Of a stretch of DNA of 12,768 nucleotides, positions 6,289 through 12,768 are shown in pieces. The DNA is taken from assembly GCA_023391275.1 (NCBI GenBank), contig JAEWBE010000123.1:1-12768 (forward strand), written 5' to 3'. The position numbers were made by a program, and so were the translations under genes. Every line of letters begins with the position of its first letter. The first letter of the stretch is position 1. Source of the stretch: Bacillota bacterium (GTDB taxonomy: Bacteria; Bacillota; Clostridia; Oscillospirales; Acutalibacteraceae). The notes beneath the pieces are model-generated. The model did no database searches. It had not been told where the DNA came from and saw only the letters and a list, made by a program, of their open reading frames with translations.

Positions 6289-9200
6289 ATGCAAAGTATA
6301 ATTACTGCAGCTGATATAGACACTTGGAGCAATGCAAATCCTAGAAGAGCACAAGAAATACTTCCAGAGCTAATAATTCGGCTCATATTAGCAACTTCTA
6401 AGAAGATCCACGATTTTAATTTTCCAATAGAAAAAGGCATTCAATTTGCCGGATATGATGGAGTATTAATTTCTGATGAGCAAGTGGATTTCTTTCCTTG
6501 TGGTAAATCCGTCTGGGAATTTGGCACTAATGAAGATACGATAGGTAAGTTTCGTGAAGATATTGAAAAAAGGCACAATGATCCTCTCGGCGTAGATGTT
6601 ACTAATACGGTCTTTATCTTTGCAACATTAAAAATCTGGAATCATCGAACATCAATTGAGGAATTAATCAATGAAAGCAAAGCCAGATATACTTGGAAGG
6701 ATATTCGGATAATTGATGGATCGAAAATTTCACTTTGGATTGATGGATGTCCTGCAGTTGCAGTGTGGATGTCTGAAATCATCGGAAAGCATATATCGGG
6801 TCTTCGATCGGCAGAAGAGTATTGGAATGACTATTGCTTAAGCACCACTCCAAAATTAAATAAAGATTTTTTCTTATTGGGAAGGGACACTCAAATCAAT
6901 CGACTAACTACTTGGCTTGATCAAGAGCCCGGATTTCGTGTCTTGATATCTGAATCATCCTTTGAATCTATCCTTTTTATATTGGCGGCATTTTTTTCTT
7001 TACAGGATGAAAAAATTTCGATTTTGAACAAAGTTATAATTGTAACCTCAGCGGTCGCCTGGGATTCACTGATCGCAGACAGTAATAATGATTTACTGTT
7101 AATTCCGGTATTCAATTTCACGGAAGAAATTAGATGCCCGTCATCTGTTTCTGCAATTTTGCCTGTCAGCAAATTTTCACCCATATCAAAACTTACTAAA
7201 AACTTTGAGAATCTTGAATTACCCAAATATACAAAAACGCTTTTCAATAAGGCGTTAGATTTGTTAGGCTACAATGTAAGTGCATATAAAAAAATTGAAG
7301 AAAACACAAAAAGGAGCTTTCTCCCATTTTATAGAATGATAACAAATTTACCAACAAGGGTACAGCCTAAGTGGTCAACAGTATCCAATACAAGAGAGCT
7401 AGTACCCGCTTTACTGGTTGGAGGATGGAATTCTACTTACAAGGGCGACAGAGAAATAATTGAAAAAATAGGCGGTACAAGCTATGAGGAATACTCCCAG
7501 AAGCTAAATAGATGGATATCAATGGAAGATGCACCTGTTTTTTCTGTGCTAACTAGCTATCAGTTGGTTTCTGTACAGGATTTATGGAGTTTCTTATTTG
7601 ACCAATTAACCGCTGATGATATTGAAAGATTAAGAAATAGTGCTATAGCTGTATTCAGCACAGTGGACCCCACATTTGACTTGCCAGAAGAACAATGGCC
7701 AATGGCGTCAATATTAGGGAAGAAACTTGAATATTCTGCGCTGTTGCGCCAAGGACTGATAATTAGCCTAATAATGTTGTCTGATCGAAATGGTGAAGAG
7801 AATAATTGTAATATCGTGTCAACTCGAGCATACGTTTATCTTTTAGTTAAGGAACTGTTGGCATCTGTAGTTACATGGCAACAATGGAATACAATTGCAC
7901 CATCTTTAACATTATTGACTGAAGCATCACCAAAGGCAGTCTTAGAGAAATTAGAAGCTGAGGTATCTAACGACGATTCTGAGCTTTGGCAGCTGTTTGT
8001 CTCATCCGAAGATGTCTTAATGGGGAGAAACTATTATACACATATACTTTGGACCTTAGAGACGCTTATATGGTATGAGAACTATTCAGTAAGAGCAATT
8101 CTTGTTCTAGCAAAAATAAGCGAAAAAGGGTTTAAATATAAGTTGGTAAATTCTCCTCACAACTCTTTATATGAAATTTTTTGCGTCTGGCATCCTCAAA
8201 GCTGTCTTAATTGCCGGGAACGAATCGAAGTGATGGGAAGAATTTGTGATTTATTCCCATCAGCCGGATGGAACCTAGTAAGTAGCCTATTACCCAGCGA
8301 AAGAGCGACTTGTGGGACTATTAATAAGCCAAGATGGCACAGTTTCGAAGAAGATTTTCCCGAAACCGTTACTGAACAAGAATACAAAGATACTGTGCAA
8401 GCTTTGATTGATATTTCAATGAAAAGAGTCTCTAATTGCGTAAAGCAATGGGAGATAATAATAAAACACATTCTATTATATCAAGATGTTTTTGAACAGT
8501 TAGAAGAGAAGTGCATTGAATGCTGTAAATCCATGGCAGAAAATGATGTTTTATTAATTTGCGATTTGTTGAGAGAAAGGATTAGCAGCTTTAGAAAATT
8601 TCGCAATGCAAACTGGTCCGCTCCAGAAGAATATGTTCAGAAACTTGAGAAATTATTGCTGACAATTGTGCCAAACAGTATAGCGAGATATCGTTATCTA
8701 TTTAAATGGAGTCCTAATTTATTACACCCAATTCCATATAATAAAGAAGATACCTTGACAGATTTTAAAAAAGAGCAGGAGCAGGTTCGGCAAACTCGGA
8801 CAAACCTTACCGATTCTATCATCCAAGAGTTTGGAATAAGTAAATTCATAGATTTTTGTATTGAAGTAGAAGATACAAGCGATCTAAGCAAAATTCTGGC
8901 CGAAAAGTTATTTAATAATTCTTATAAATTCGAACTGCTGCTGAAGATTAAAGAAAAGAATTATAATCTATACACTTCAATTTTATGGAACTTATTTGTA
9001 ACCAATGGACTAAATAATTTAATTGAAACACTAATTAAAGATAATACTATATCGAATCCAGAAAAAGCTGATATTTTGTGCCAGACTCCACTAACTTTTG
9101 AATCTTGGAATATAATCAATGAGTTAGACAAAGAAATCGTTTGTTATTATTGGGAACATATCCGCGCATTTAGACTTGAAAGCAAGGAATCTGAAGATTA

Positions 9201-10059
9201 CTTTATTAGTCAATTATTGAAGTATAATCGACCTTTTTCAGTAGTACAGATCATCGCATTTTCAGATTACGATAACACATCGGTAATAATACAAGTTTTA
9301 GAGAAATGCTTTGAGCTGCAGAATTTTACAGAAGCTAATGGAATGACTTTAAATTCAATAGGGCAACCCAGAATTTTGAACCTTTTTAAAAAAATTTATA
9401 GTAATAAAAATATATACATGGATACGTTAGTAAGCTTAGAGGTTTCTTTTCTGCCTTATTTTAAGTATTCTGCGGAGCCAAAAAGCTTAATCAGATACTT
9501 AGAAAAGTATCCTAAGGAGTATGTTACTCTTATCTCTAAAGCTTACAGACGTGATTTTGATTCTCAAAAAGAAGGTGTTCCACAGGAACAAGTTAGAATG
9601 GCTCTTGATATTTTACAGCTTTTTAAAAAAGTACCTGGATGCAACAATGAATCATTATCTGAGGACATATTTAGGAATTGGGTCGAGACTGCCGAAGCTT
9701 ATGCAAATGAGCTTGGTTATGGGCAAGCATTCCAAAGTTGCCTAGGTAATCTACTGAGCTATGCATCTGTAGGAACTGATGGTATTTTTCCTCATGAAAT
9801 TGTGAGAAACTTTTTTGAAAAAGATGTGAATACCATTATGATCAACAGCTTTTTGATAGGTAAGTGCAATCAACGGGGAATTCATATTGTAACCGGCGGT
9901 GTGGAAGAAAAAGAAATATCTCAGAGTTATCATATCAACGCTAAAAAAATCAGAATATTATTTCCTCAAACTGCGGCTATATTAGATAGATTGGGAGATG
10001 ATTATTATCAGGAATCGCTTTACGAACAAAAACAAGAACTGATGGATTTCCGAGGATAA
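6289..10059 (+). CDS. 1256-aa protein: PD-(D/E)xK-like N-domain plus degenerate STAND-like region; putative defence protein
   Basis: The start is ATG 6289, with AGGAG at 6274-6278; an in-frame TTG at 6256 has no such signal. Residues 50-165 look like a restriction-endonuclease-like fold: GYDG (D57), an FFPCGKSVWEFGT strand (E77), K87, then TVFIFATLKIW, and IDGSKISLWIDGCPAVAVWMSE. A region from about 193 begins FFLLGRDTQINRLTTWL, the usual lead-in to a NACHT/STAND NTPase, and is followed by FRVLISESSFESILFILAAFF where a P-loop would sit. No GxxxxGK[ST] occurs anywhere, so ATP binding is doubtful. A long helical part follows (about 330-1100), perhaps repeat-like. The conserved-looking C-terminus contains NQRGIHIVTGG and a HINAKKIRILFPQTAAILDRL helix. 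From memory, proteins of this layout occur scattered across bacteria without a characterised function. There are no TM segments. The gene is much more AT-rich than its neighbours, suggesting recent acquisition. A defence role is an inference. Confidence 0.78.
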   Translation: MQSIITAADIDTWSNANPRRAQEILPELIIRLILATSKKIHDFNFPIEKGIQFAGYDGVLISDEQVDFFPCGKSVWEFGTNEDTIGKFREDIEKRHNDPLGVDVTNTVFIFATLKIWNHRTSIEELINESKARYTWKDIRIIDGSKISLWIDGCPAVAVWMSEIIGKHISGLRSAEEYWNDYCLSTTPKLNKDFFLLGRDTQINRLTTWLDQEPGFRVLISESSFESILFILAAFFSLQDEKISILNKVIIVTSAVAWDSLIADSNNDLLLIPVFNFTEEIRCPSSVSAILPVSKFSPISKLTKNFENLELPKYTKTLFNKALDLLGYNVSAYKKIEENTKRSFLPFYRMITNLPTRVQPKWSTVSNTRELVPALLVGGWNSTYKGDREIIEKIGGTSYEEYSQKLNRWISMEDAPVFSVLTSYQLVSVQDLWSFLFDQLTADDIERLRNSAIAVFSTVDPTFDLPEEQWPMASILGKKLEYSALLRQGLIISLIMLSDRNGEENNCNIVSTRAYVYLLVKELLASVVTWQQWNTIAPSLTLLTEASPKAVLEKLEAEVSNDDSELWQLFVSSEDVLMGRNYYTHILWTLETLIWYENYSVRAILVLAKISEKGFKYKLVNSPHNSLYEIFCVWHPQSCLNCRERIEVMGRICDLFPSAGWNLVSSLLPSERATCGTINKPRWHSFEEDFPETVTEQEYKDTVQALIDISMKRVSNCVKQWEIIIKHILLYQDVFEQLEEKCIECCKSMAENDVLLICDLLRERISSFRKFRNANWSAPEEYVQKLEKLLLTIVPNSIARYRYLFKWSPNLLHPIPYNKEDTLTDFKKEQEQVRQTRTNLTDSIIQEFGISKFIDFCIEVEDTSDLSKILAEKLFNNSYKFELLLKIKEKNYNLYTSILWNLFVTNGLNNLIETLIKDNTISNPEKADILCQTPLTFESWNIINELDKEIVCYYWEHIRAFRLESKESEDYFISQLLKYNRPFSVVQIIAFSDYDNTSVIIQVLEKCFELQNFTEANGMTLNSIGQPRILNLFKKIYSNKNIYMDTLVSLEVSFLPYFKYSAEPKSLIRYLEKYPKEYVTLISKAYRRDFDSQKEGVPQEQVRMALDILQLFKKVPGCNNESLSEDIFRNWVETAEAYANELGYGQAFQSCLGNLLSYASVGTDGIFPHEIVRNFFEKDVNTIMINSFLIGKCNQRGIHIVTGGVEEKEISQSYHINAKKIRILFPQTAAILDRLGDDYYQESLYEQKQELMDFRG

Positions 10060-10219
10060 AGCCTACCTATAATGAGCCATTATATTTATCATCTAATCAA
10101 CTTCGCATTATGTTTATTTAATTCTTATTAAGCGGCATCAAATACTACAGATAAGCGGAATAATGAGAAATCGACACAAATTCAGATTGTTTATATTTTG
10201 CGAACAGGGGAAATTTGTA

Positions 10220-10780
10220 ATGAAAAAAATTAAACTTGAAAACCAAGCGGTCGGACCATTTCCAGGCATGATTGTTGGTGCAATGGTGAATGAAAAGCCG
10301 ACTTATACTACTGTAGGCGCAGGCGGGTGTGCTTGTCTTGAACCTGTGCTATGCGTTTCCTTGAAAAACACTCACTATATTACAGACGGAATTATGCAGA
10401 CTGGTTATTTCAGTGTCAATATTCCTTCAACAATGTTGGTTAAAGAATTGGATTTCTGTGGCATAGTTTCCGGTAAGAACATTGATAAATCGGGGCTATT
10501 TACGCCTTTTTTTGATGTAGCAGGTCAGGCACCGATGATAGAAGAATGTTCATTAAACTTTCTTTGCAAAGTTTGCGACAAGAAGGAAATACGGAGCTTT
10601 ACTATGTTCTTCGGTAATATTGTTGCCGCATTTATTAACGAGGATTGTTTAATAAACGGCAAGCCTGATCCAATAAAAATCGATCCAGTCATTATGATGG
10701 GACTCAGTTATTGTAACTTACAAAGTGTTGTTGGACGACCTTTCTCTGAAGGAAATAAGCTGAACAGGTTTGGTGGTTAA
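10220..10780 (+). CDS. Flavin reductase-like (FMN-binding split-barrel) protein
   Basis: A 186-residue cytosolic protein. The start is ATG 10220 with AGGGGA at 10206-10211; an upstream in-frame ATG at 10163 lacks a ribosome binding site. The flavin reductase-like pattern is clear: PFPGMIVGAMVNEKPTYTTVGA (13-34), EPVLCVSLKNTHYI (41-54), GYFSVNIPS (62-70), DFCGIVSGKNIDKSGLF (78-94), EECSLNFLCKV (108-118) and FFGNIVAAFINEDCL (130-144). Family members bind FMN and act as flavin reductases or as oxidoreductases of unknown substrate. It is preceded by about 160 nt of AT-rich intergenic sequence in which I see no clear promoter, and is followed by a strong terminator, so it is probably a single-gene unit. 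Its substrate and any link to the large upstream protein are unknown. Confidence 0.87.
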   Translation: MKKIKLENQAVGPFPGMIVGAMVNEKPTYTTVGAGGCACLEPVLCVSLKNTHYITDGIMQTGYFSVNIPSTMLVKELDFCGIVSGKNIDKSGLFTPFFDVAGQAPMIEECSLNFLCKVCDKKEIRSFTMFFGNIVAAFINEDCLINGKPDPIKIDPVIMMGLSYCNLQSVVGRPFSEGNKLNRFGG

Positions 10781-10840
10781 TGATGGATTTCTGTAATTGC
10801 AGATTGAAACACATCAATTTTGAACGCAGATTATGAGCAA

Positions 10841-10882
10841 ACTGGGAAGCTGATATAGCACATCAGCTTCCCAGTGCTTTTT
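10841..10882 (+). terminator. Rho-independent terminator
   Basis: A perfect 14-bp stem ACTGGGAAGCTGAT (10841-10854) and its complement (10862-10875) enclose a 7-nt loop, followed by GCTTTTT. It ends the flavin reductase-like gene. Confidence 0.92.
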
Positions 10883-10888
10883 CATCAT

Positions 10889-11122
10889 CTATAACAACCA
10901 TGTTGGATATTCCCGGAACGCCCAAACACAGCAGTCGCCGCGGATGAAATGGTTGGTATTAAATTTCCCAATGGAAGGCGCGATCATAGCAAGGTATTCC
11001 TGAATATGGATCCTCTTGCGGAGAAACTTAAACTTTTGTGTTTCATTGGAAGGAAATCTTTTCATCTGATTTTGAAATAGAAGGGTCAGCACCTGAAGCA
11101 CCGCAATATCTTGCAAGACGAA
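10889..11122 (-). pseudogene. Remnant of N-terminal region of a VirB4-like conjugal transfer ATPase
   Basis: The minus strand encodes a fragment of about 75 residues. It includes LLFQNQMKRFPSNETQKF, FLRKRIHIQEYLAMIAPSIG and KFNTNHFIRGDCCVWAFREYPT, then WLL and a stop (10889-10891). From my knowledge of the family, this order (a RIHIQDYLDMIAP-like segment, then a CVWALREYPT-like segment) is typical of the N-terminal part of the VirB4-type transfer ATPases of clostridial conjugative elements (CD1110 group). The normal protein continues for several hundred residues with Walker motifs, all missing here. The homology breaks at about 10901 and has no clear 5' start; the frame stays open further upstream only because it is antisense to the AraC-like gene. 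It is therefore a non-functional relic marking a former conjugative element. Confidence 0.65.
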
Positions 11123-11170
11123 TGAAATAAAAAATGATATGATGGATTTTGTATTGGAGATGTTTGCGCT

Positions 11171-11626
11171 TTGGAAAATGAAATCAGAACAATATGCTAC
11201 GATCCAGGACTTCAGATAGAAGCATATCGGTTTCAGGGGGTTAAGCAAAAGTTTCCCAATCACTTTCATGAGTATTATGTCATTGGTTTTATTGAAAAGA
11301 GTGAGCGAAGCCTTTTGTGCCACGAACGGGAATATATCATTACACCAGGCGATATCCTGATTTTTAATTCCAGGGATACACATTCCTGCCAGCAAATCAG
11401 CGAGGAGGCGCTTGATTACCGGTGCCTGAATATCAAACCAGATATTATGAAGCGGGCCATTTTCGAAATATTGGGTACGGAAACATTGCCGGTCTTTTCA
11501 CAGAACGTGCTGTTCCACAGCGATCTTGCCCGACCGCTGCGGGAGTTTCGGAAAATGTACATCCGATGGTCAACAAACTCAAAAACCGATTTTGACACAC
11601 AGCGAAATAATAACTTTTTTGTTTAA
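11171..11626 (+). pseudogene. Truncated AraC-type regulator: cupin sensor domain without HTH
   Basis: Translation probably begins at TTG 11171 (GGAGA at 11156-11160). The 151-residue product has the N-terminal cupin arm of AraC-family regulators: FPNHFHEYYVIGFIEKSERSLLCHE (28-52), YIITPGDILIFNSRDTHSC (55-73) and DYRCLNIKPDIM (82-93). After about residue 128 (LREFRKM) the expected continuation stops and the tail becomes unrelated and polar (TNSKTDFDTQRNNN). The roughly 100-residue double helix-turn-helix domain is missing, and I find no continuation in another frame downstream. The protein could bind a small effector but not DNA in the usual way, so it is most likely a pseudogene from a deletion. 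It is convergent with the ribokinase gene. Its regulated target is not identifiable. Confidence 0.75.
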
Positions 11627-11656
11627 CGGATAATCCGAATTTTTCTTTAGTATAGT

Positions 11657-12565
11657 CTATATGCAGACCGCATTCTCAGGCTCCAGATTTGCCTGCAGCA
11701 CTTCTTCCAGCAATGGAATCGAAGGGGCGGCTCCCACCCGGGATACGGCGATCGACGCAGCGATGGACGCCCTCCTTAAAATTTCATGAATATCAAGCTT
11801 TTGTTCTATTCCGGCCAAAAAATATCCGGTAAACGTATCCCCGGCCGCCGTGGTATCCACTTTATTTACACGGTAAATACCGTGCTTTACAATGCATTTG
11901 GAATCCTGATAATGGACTCCCTCTTTCCCAAGGGTTAAGACAACGGTGCATTGCGGATATTTGTTTCTTAATTTCATGGCTATTTCAGACGGTTCCTTCT
12001 TCCCTGTAAGTTCATACCCTTCAATTTCATTCAAAAAAAACCAGTGAACATATTGAAGAGGATATTGAAGCAACTGAGTGTTAACCGGCGAAGGGTTAAA
12101 GGCTATTTGCATCCCAATTTCATACGCTTTTTTCATGAGAACGGAAATATTGCCAATTTCATTTTGAATCAGAAGAAGATCTCCCGACTCAAAATGCATC
12201 AACACCCGGTCAATAAAACTTTGCTCTATATCATAATTTGCGCCGCTGTATAAAACGATGGAATTTTGCCCTTCGTTATTAACCTGAATAATGGCGTGCC
12301 CCGTTGCCTGACAGCTTTGTAAAATATAATCCGTGTTTACGCCGGATTCTTTTAATAGTTTAATCAGCATATCGCCGTCTTCTCCTATTTTCCCGGCGTG
12401 AAACAGCTGTGAACCGGCCCGCCGGACTGCGACCGACTGATTAAGGCCCTTTCCTCCGCAATACATATCAAGCCGCTGAGAGGAAATAGTTTCTCCCGGT
12501 TTGACAATTTCATCAACATGGTACACATGGTCTATATTCAAAGAACCGAAATTCAATATCTTCAT
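11657..12565 (-). CDS. rbsK: Ribokinase (PfkB family)
   Basis: A 302-residue cytosolic carbohydrate kinase of normal ribokinase length. The N-terminal substrate-binding motif is GSLNIDHVYHV, followed by CGGKGLNQSVAVRRAG (36-51). The C-terminal PfkB signature is DTTAAGDTFTGYF (237-249), with D243 as catalytic base. GAAPSIP (278-284) corresponds to the monovalent-cation/ribose-binding end seen in ribokinases. It would phosphorylate ribose, or a related pentose or nucleoside, with ATP. Its ATG overlaps the stop of the ADP-ribosylglycohydrolase gene (ATGA, 12565-12562), so the two are translationally coupled. No ribose transporter or RbsD is visible in the window. The substrate could therefore be a sugar released by the partner hydrolase rather than imported free ribose, and other PfkB specificities remain possible. 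No clear terminator follows. Confidence 0.87.
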   Translation of the reverse strand: MKILNFGSLNIDHVYHVDEIVKPGETISSQRLDMYCGGKGLNQSVAVRRAGSQLFHAGKIGEDGDMLIKLLKESGVNTDYILQSCQATGHAIIQVNNEGQNSIVLYSGANYDIEQSFIDRVLMHFESGDLLLIQNEIGNISVLMKKAYEIGMQIAFNPSPVNTQLLQYPLQYVHWFFLNEIEGYELTGKKEPSEIAMKLRNKYPQCTVVLTLGKEGVHYQDSKCIVKHGIYRVNKVDTTAAGDTFTGYFLAGIEQKLDIHEILRRASIAASIAVSRVGAAPSIPLLEEVLQANLEPENAVCI

Positions 12566-12768
12566 TTTTTCACCCCCGCACCGTGATTGGGCATCCGTTC
12601 ATTGATGATATTCAAGGTTTCCTGTATGGCTTCCTTGAGCGCGATCCTGTTGAAACCGTGAACGCTGGATGACAATACAGGTTCAATTCTTTCTGTCCAA
12701 TGCTTGTCGATTCCTTCAAACCCAAGGTGCATTCCCACCACGGAGCCTACGGTTGCCGCGTTACAATC
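12562..12768 (-). CDS. ADP-ribosylglycohydrolase family protein, C-terminal end (rest outside window)
   Basis: Reading the minus strand from the right edge gives 68 residues ending at TGA 12564-12562. The segment begins DCNAATVGSVVGMHLGFEGI and continues DKHWTERIEPVLSSSVHGF. This matches the conserved C-terminal metal-site motif (DCNGATVGS...G) and the following helix of the DraG/ARH family, whose members use two Mg2+ ions to hydrolyse ADP-ribose N- or O-glycosidic bonds or related substrates. The Asp opening this fragment is an expected metal ligand. The gene overlaps the ribokinase start by ATGA, a common arrangement in Firmicutes sugar/nucleoside operons. Only the last part is visible, so the other catalytic motifs and the substrate cannot be assessed. 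Confidence 0.82.
   Translation of the reverse strand, partial: DCNAATVGSVVGMHLGFEGIDKHWTERIEPVLSSSVHGFNRIALKEAIQETLNIINERMPNHGAGVKK

Noticed and set aside
6352..6520. Walker A in the segment PCGKS of the large protein
   Set aside because: GKS occurs, but the preceding Gly of GxxxxGK[ST] is an Asp, and the segment sits inside the nuclease-like domain next to the WEFGT strand.
11123..11395. Upstream extension of the minus-strand VirB4-like fragment
   Set aside because: This part is antisense to the AraC-type cupin domain and shows no VirB4 similarity. It is open by chance.
11627..11645. Terminator between the AraC remnant and ribokinase (CGGAT-A-ATCCG plus T-run)
   Set aside because: Only a 5-bp stem with a 1-nt loop, which is too small to fold. 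The T-run alone is not enough.

Overview
The window looks like a mosaic, accessory-rich stretch of a Clostridia-type Firmicutes (Bacillota) genome. The signs are strong AGGAGG-like ribosome binding sites, frequent TTG starts, Rho-independent terminators, and a remnant of a conjugal transfer ATPase typical of clostridial conjugative elements. The species cannot be named from the sequence. Base composition shifts along the window: clearly GC-rich at the left end, intermediate from about 2.0 to 5.7 kb, strongly AT-rich from about 5.8 to 10.2 kb, then intermediate again.

Layout. (1) 2-1548: the 3' part of an amidoligase gene followed directly by a stand-alone class II glutamine amidotransferase, closed by a strong terminator. 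(2) 1585-4931: an XRE-type repressor on the minus strand, divergent across a dyad-rich control region from a likely operon. That operon encodes a 55-residue membrane protein, a J-domain/zinc-ribbon/single-TM protein, a zinc-ribbon two-TM protein and an exported OB-fold-like protein. The first three of these start with TTG. (3) 4932-5822: a terminator, a 13-bp inverted repeat, a complete serine resolvase and a long imperfect hairpin. (4) 5823-10059: a near-consensus promoter, a roughly 380-nt leader with 35-37-nt direct repeats, and one 1256-residue protein. Its N-terminus looks like a PD-(D/E)xK-type nuclease domain and is followed by a region that resembles a STAND/NACHT NTPase without a P-loop. 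This is the best candidate for an uncharacterised conflict or anti-phage system. (5) 10220-10882: a flavin-reductase-like protein with its terminator. (6) 10889-11626: gene debris, namely an N-terminal fragment of a VirB4-like conjugal transfer ATPase (minus strand) and an AraC-type regulator cut off before its DNA-binding domain (plus strand). (7) 11657-12768: ribokinase and the end of an ADP-ribosylglycohydrolase, translationally coupled on the minus strand.

How they fit together. The resolvase, the VirB4 remnant, the truncated regulator and the composition shifts suggest that 5-11.6 kb is a decayed integrative or conjugative element, or a hotspot that received several insertions, with the 1256-residue protein as cargo. 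The J-domain cluster looks like a self-contained, repressor-controlled envelope system of unknown purpose. The ribokinase/ADP-ribosylglycohydrolase pair would hydrolyse an ADP-ribosyl or related N-glycosidic substrate and phosphorylate the released sugar.
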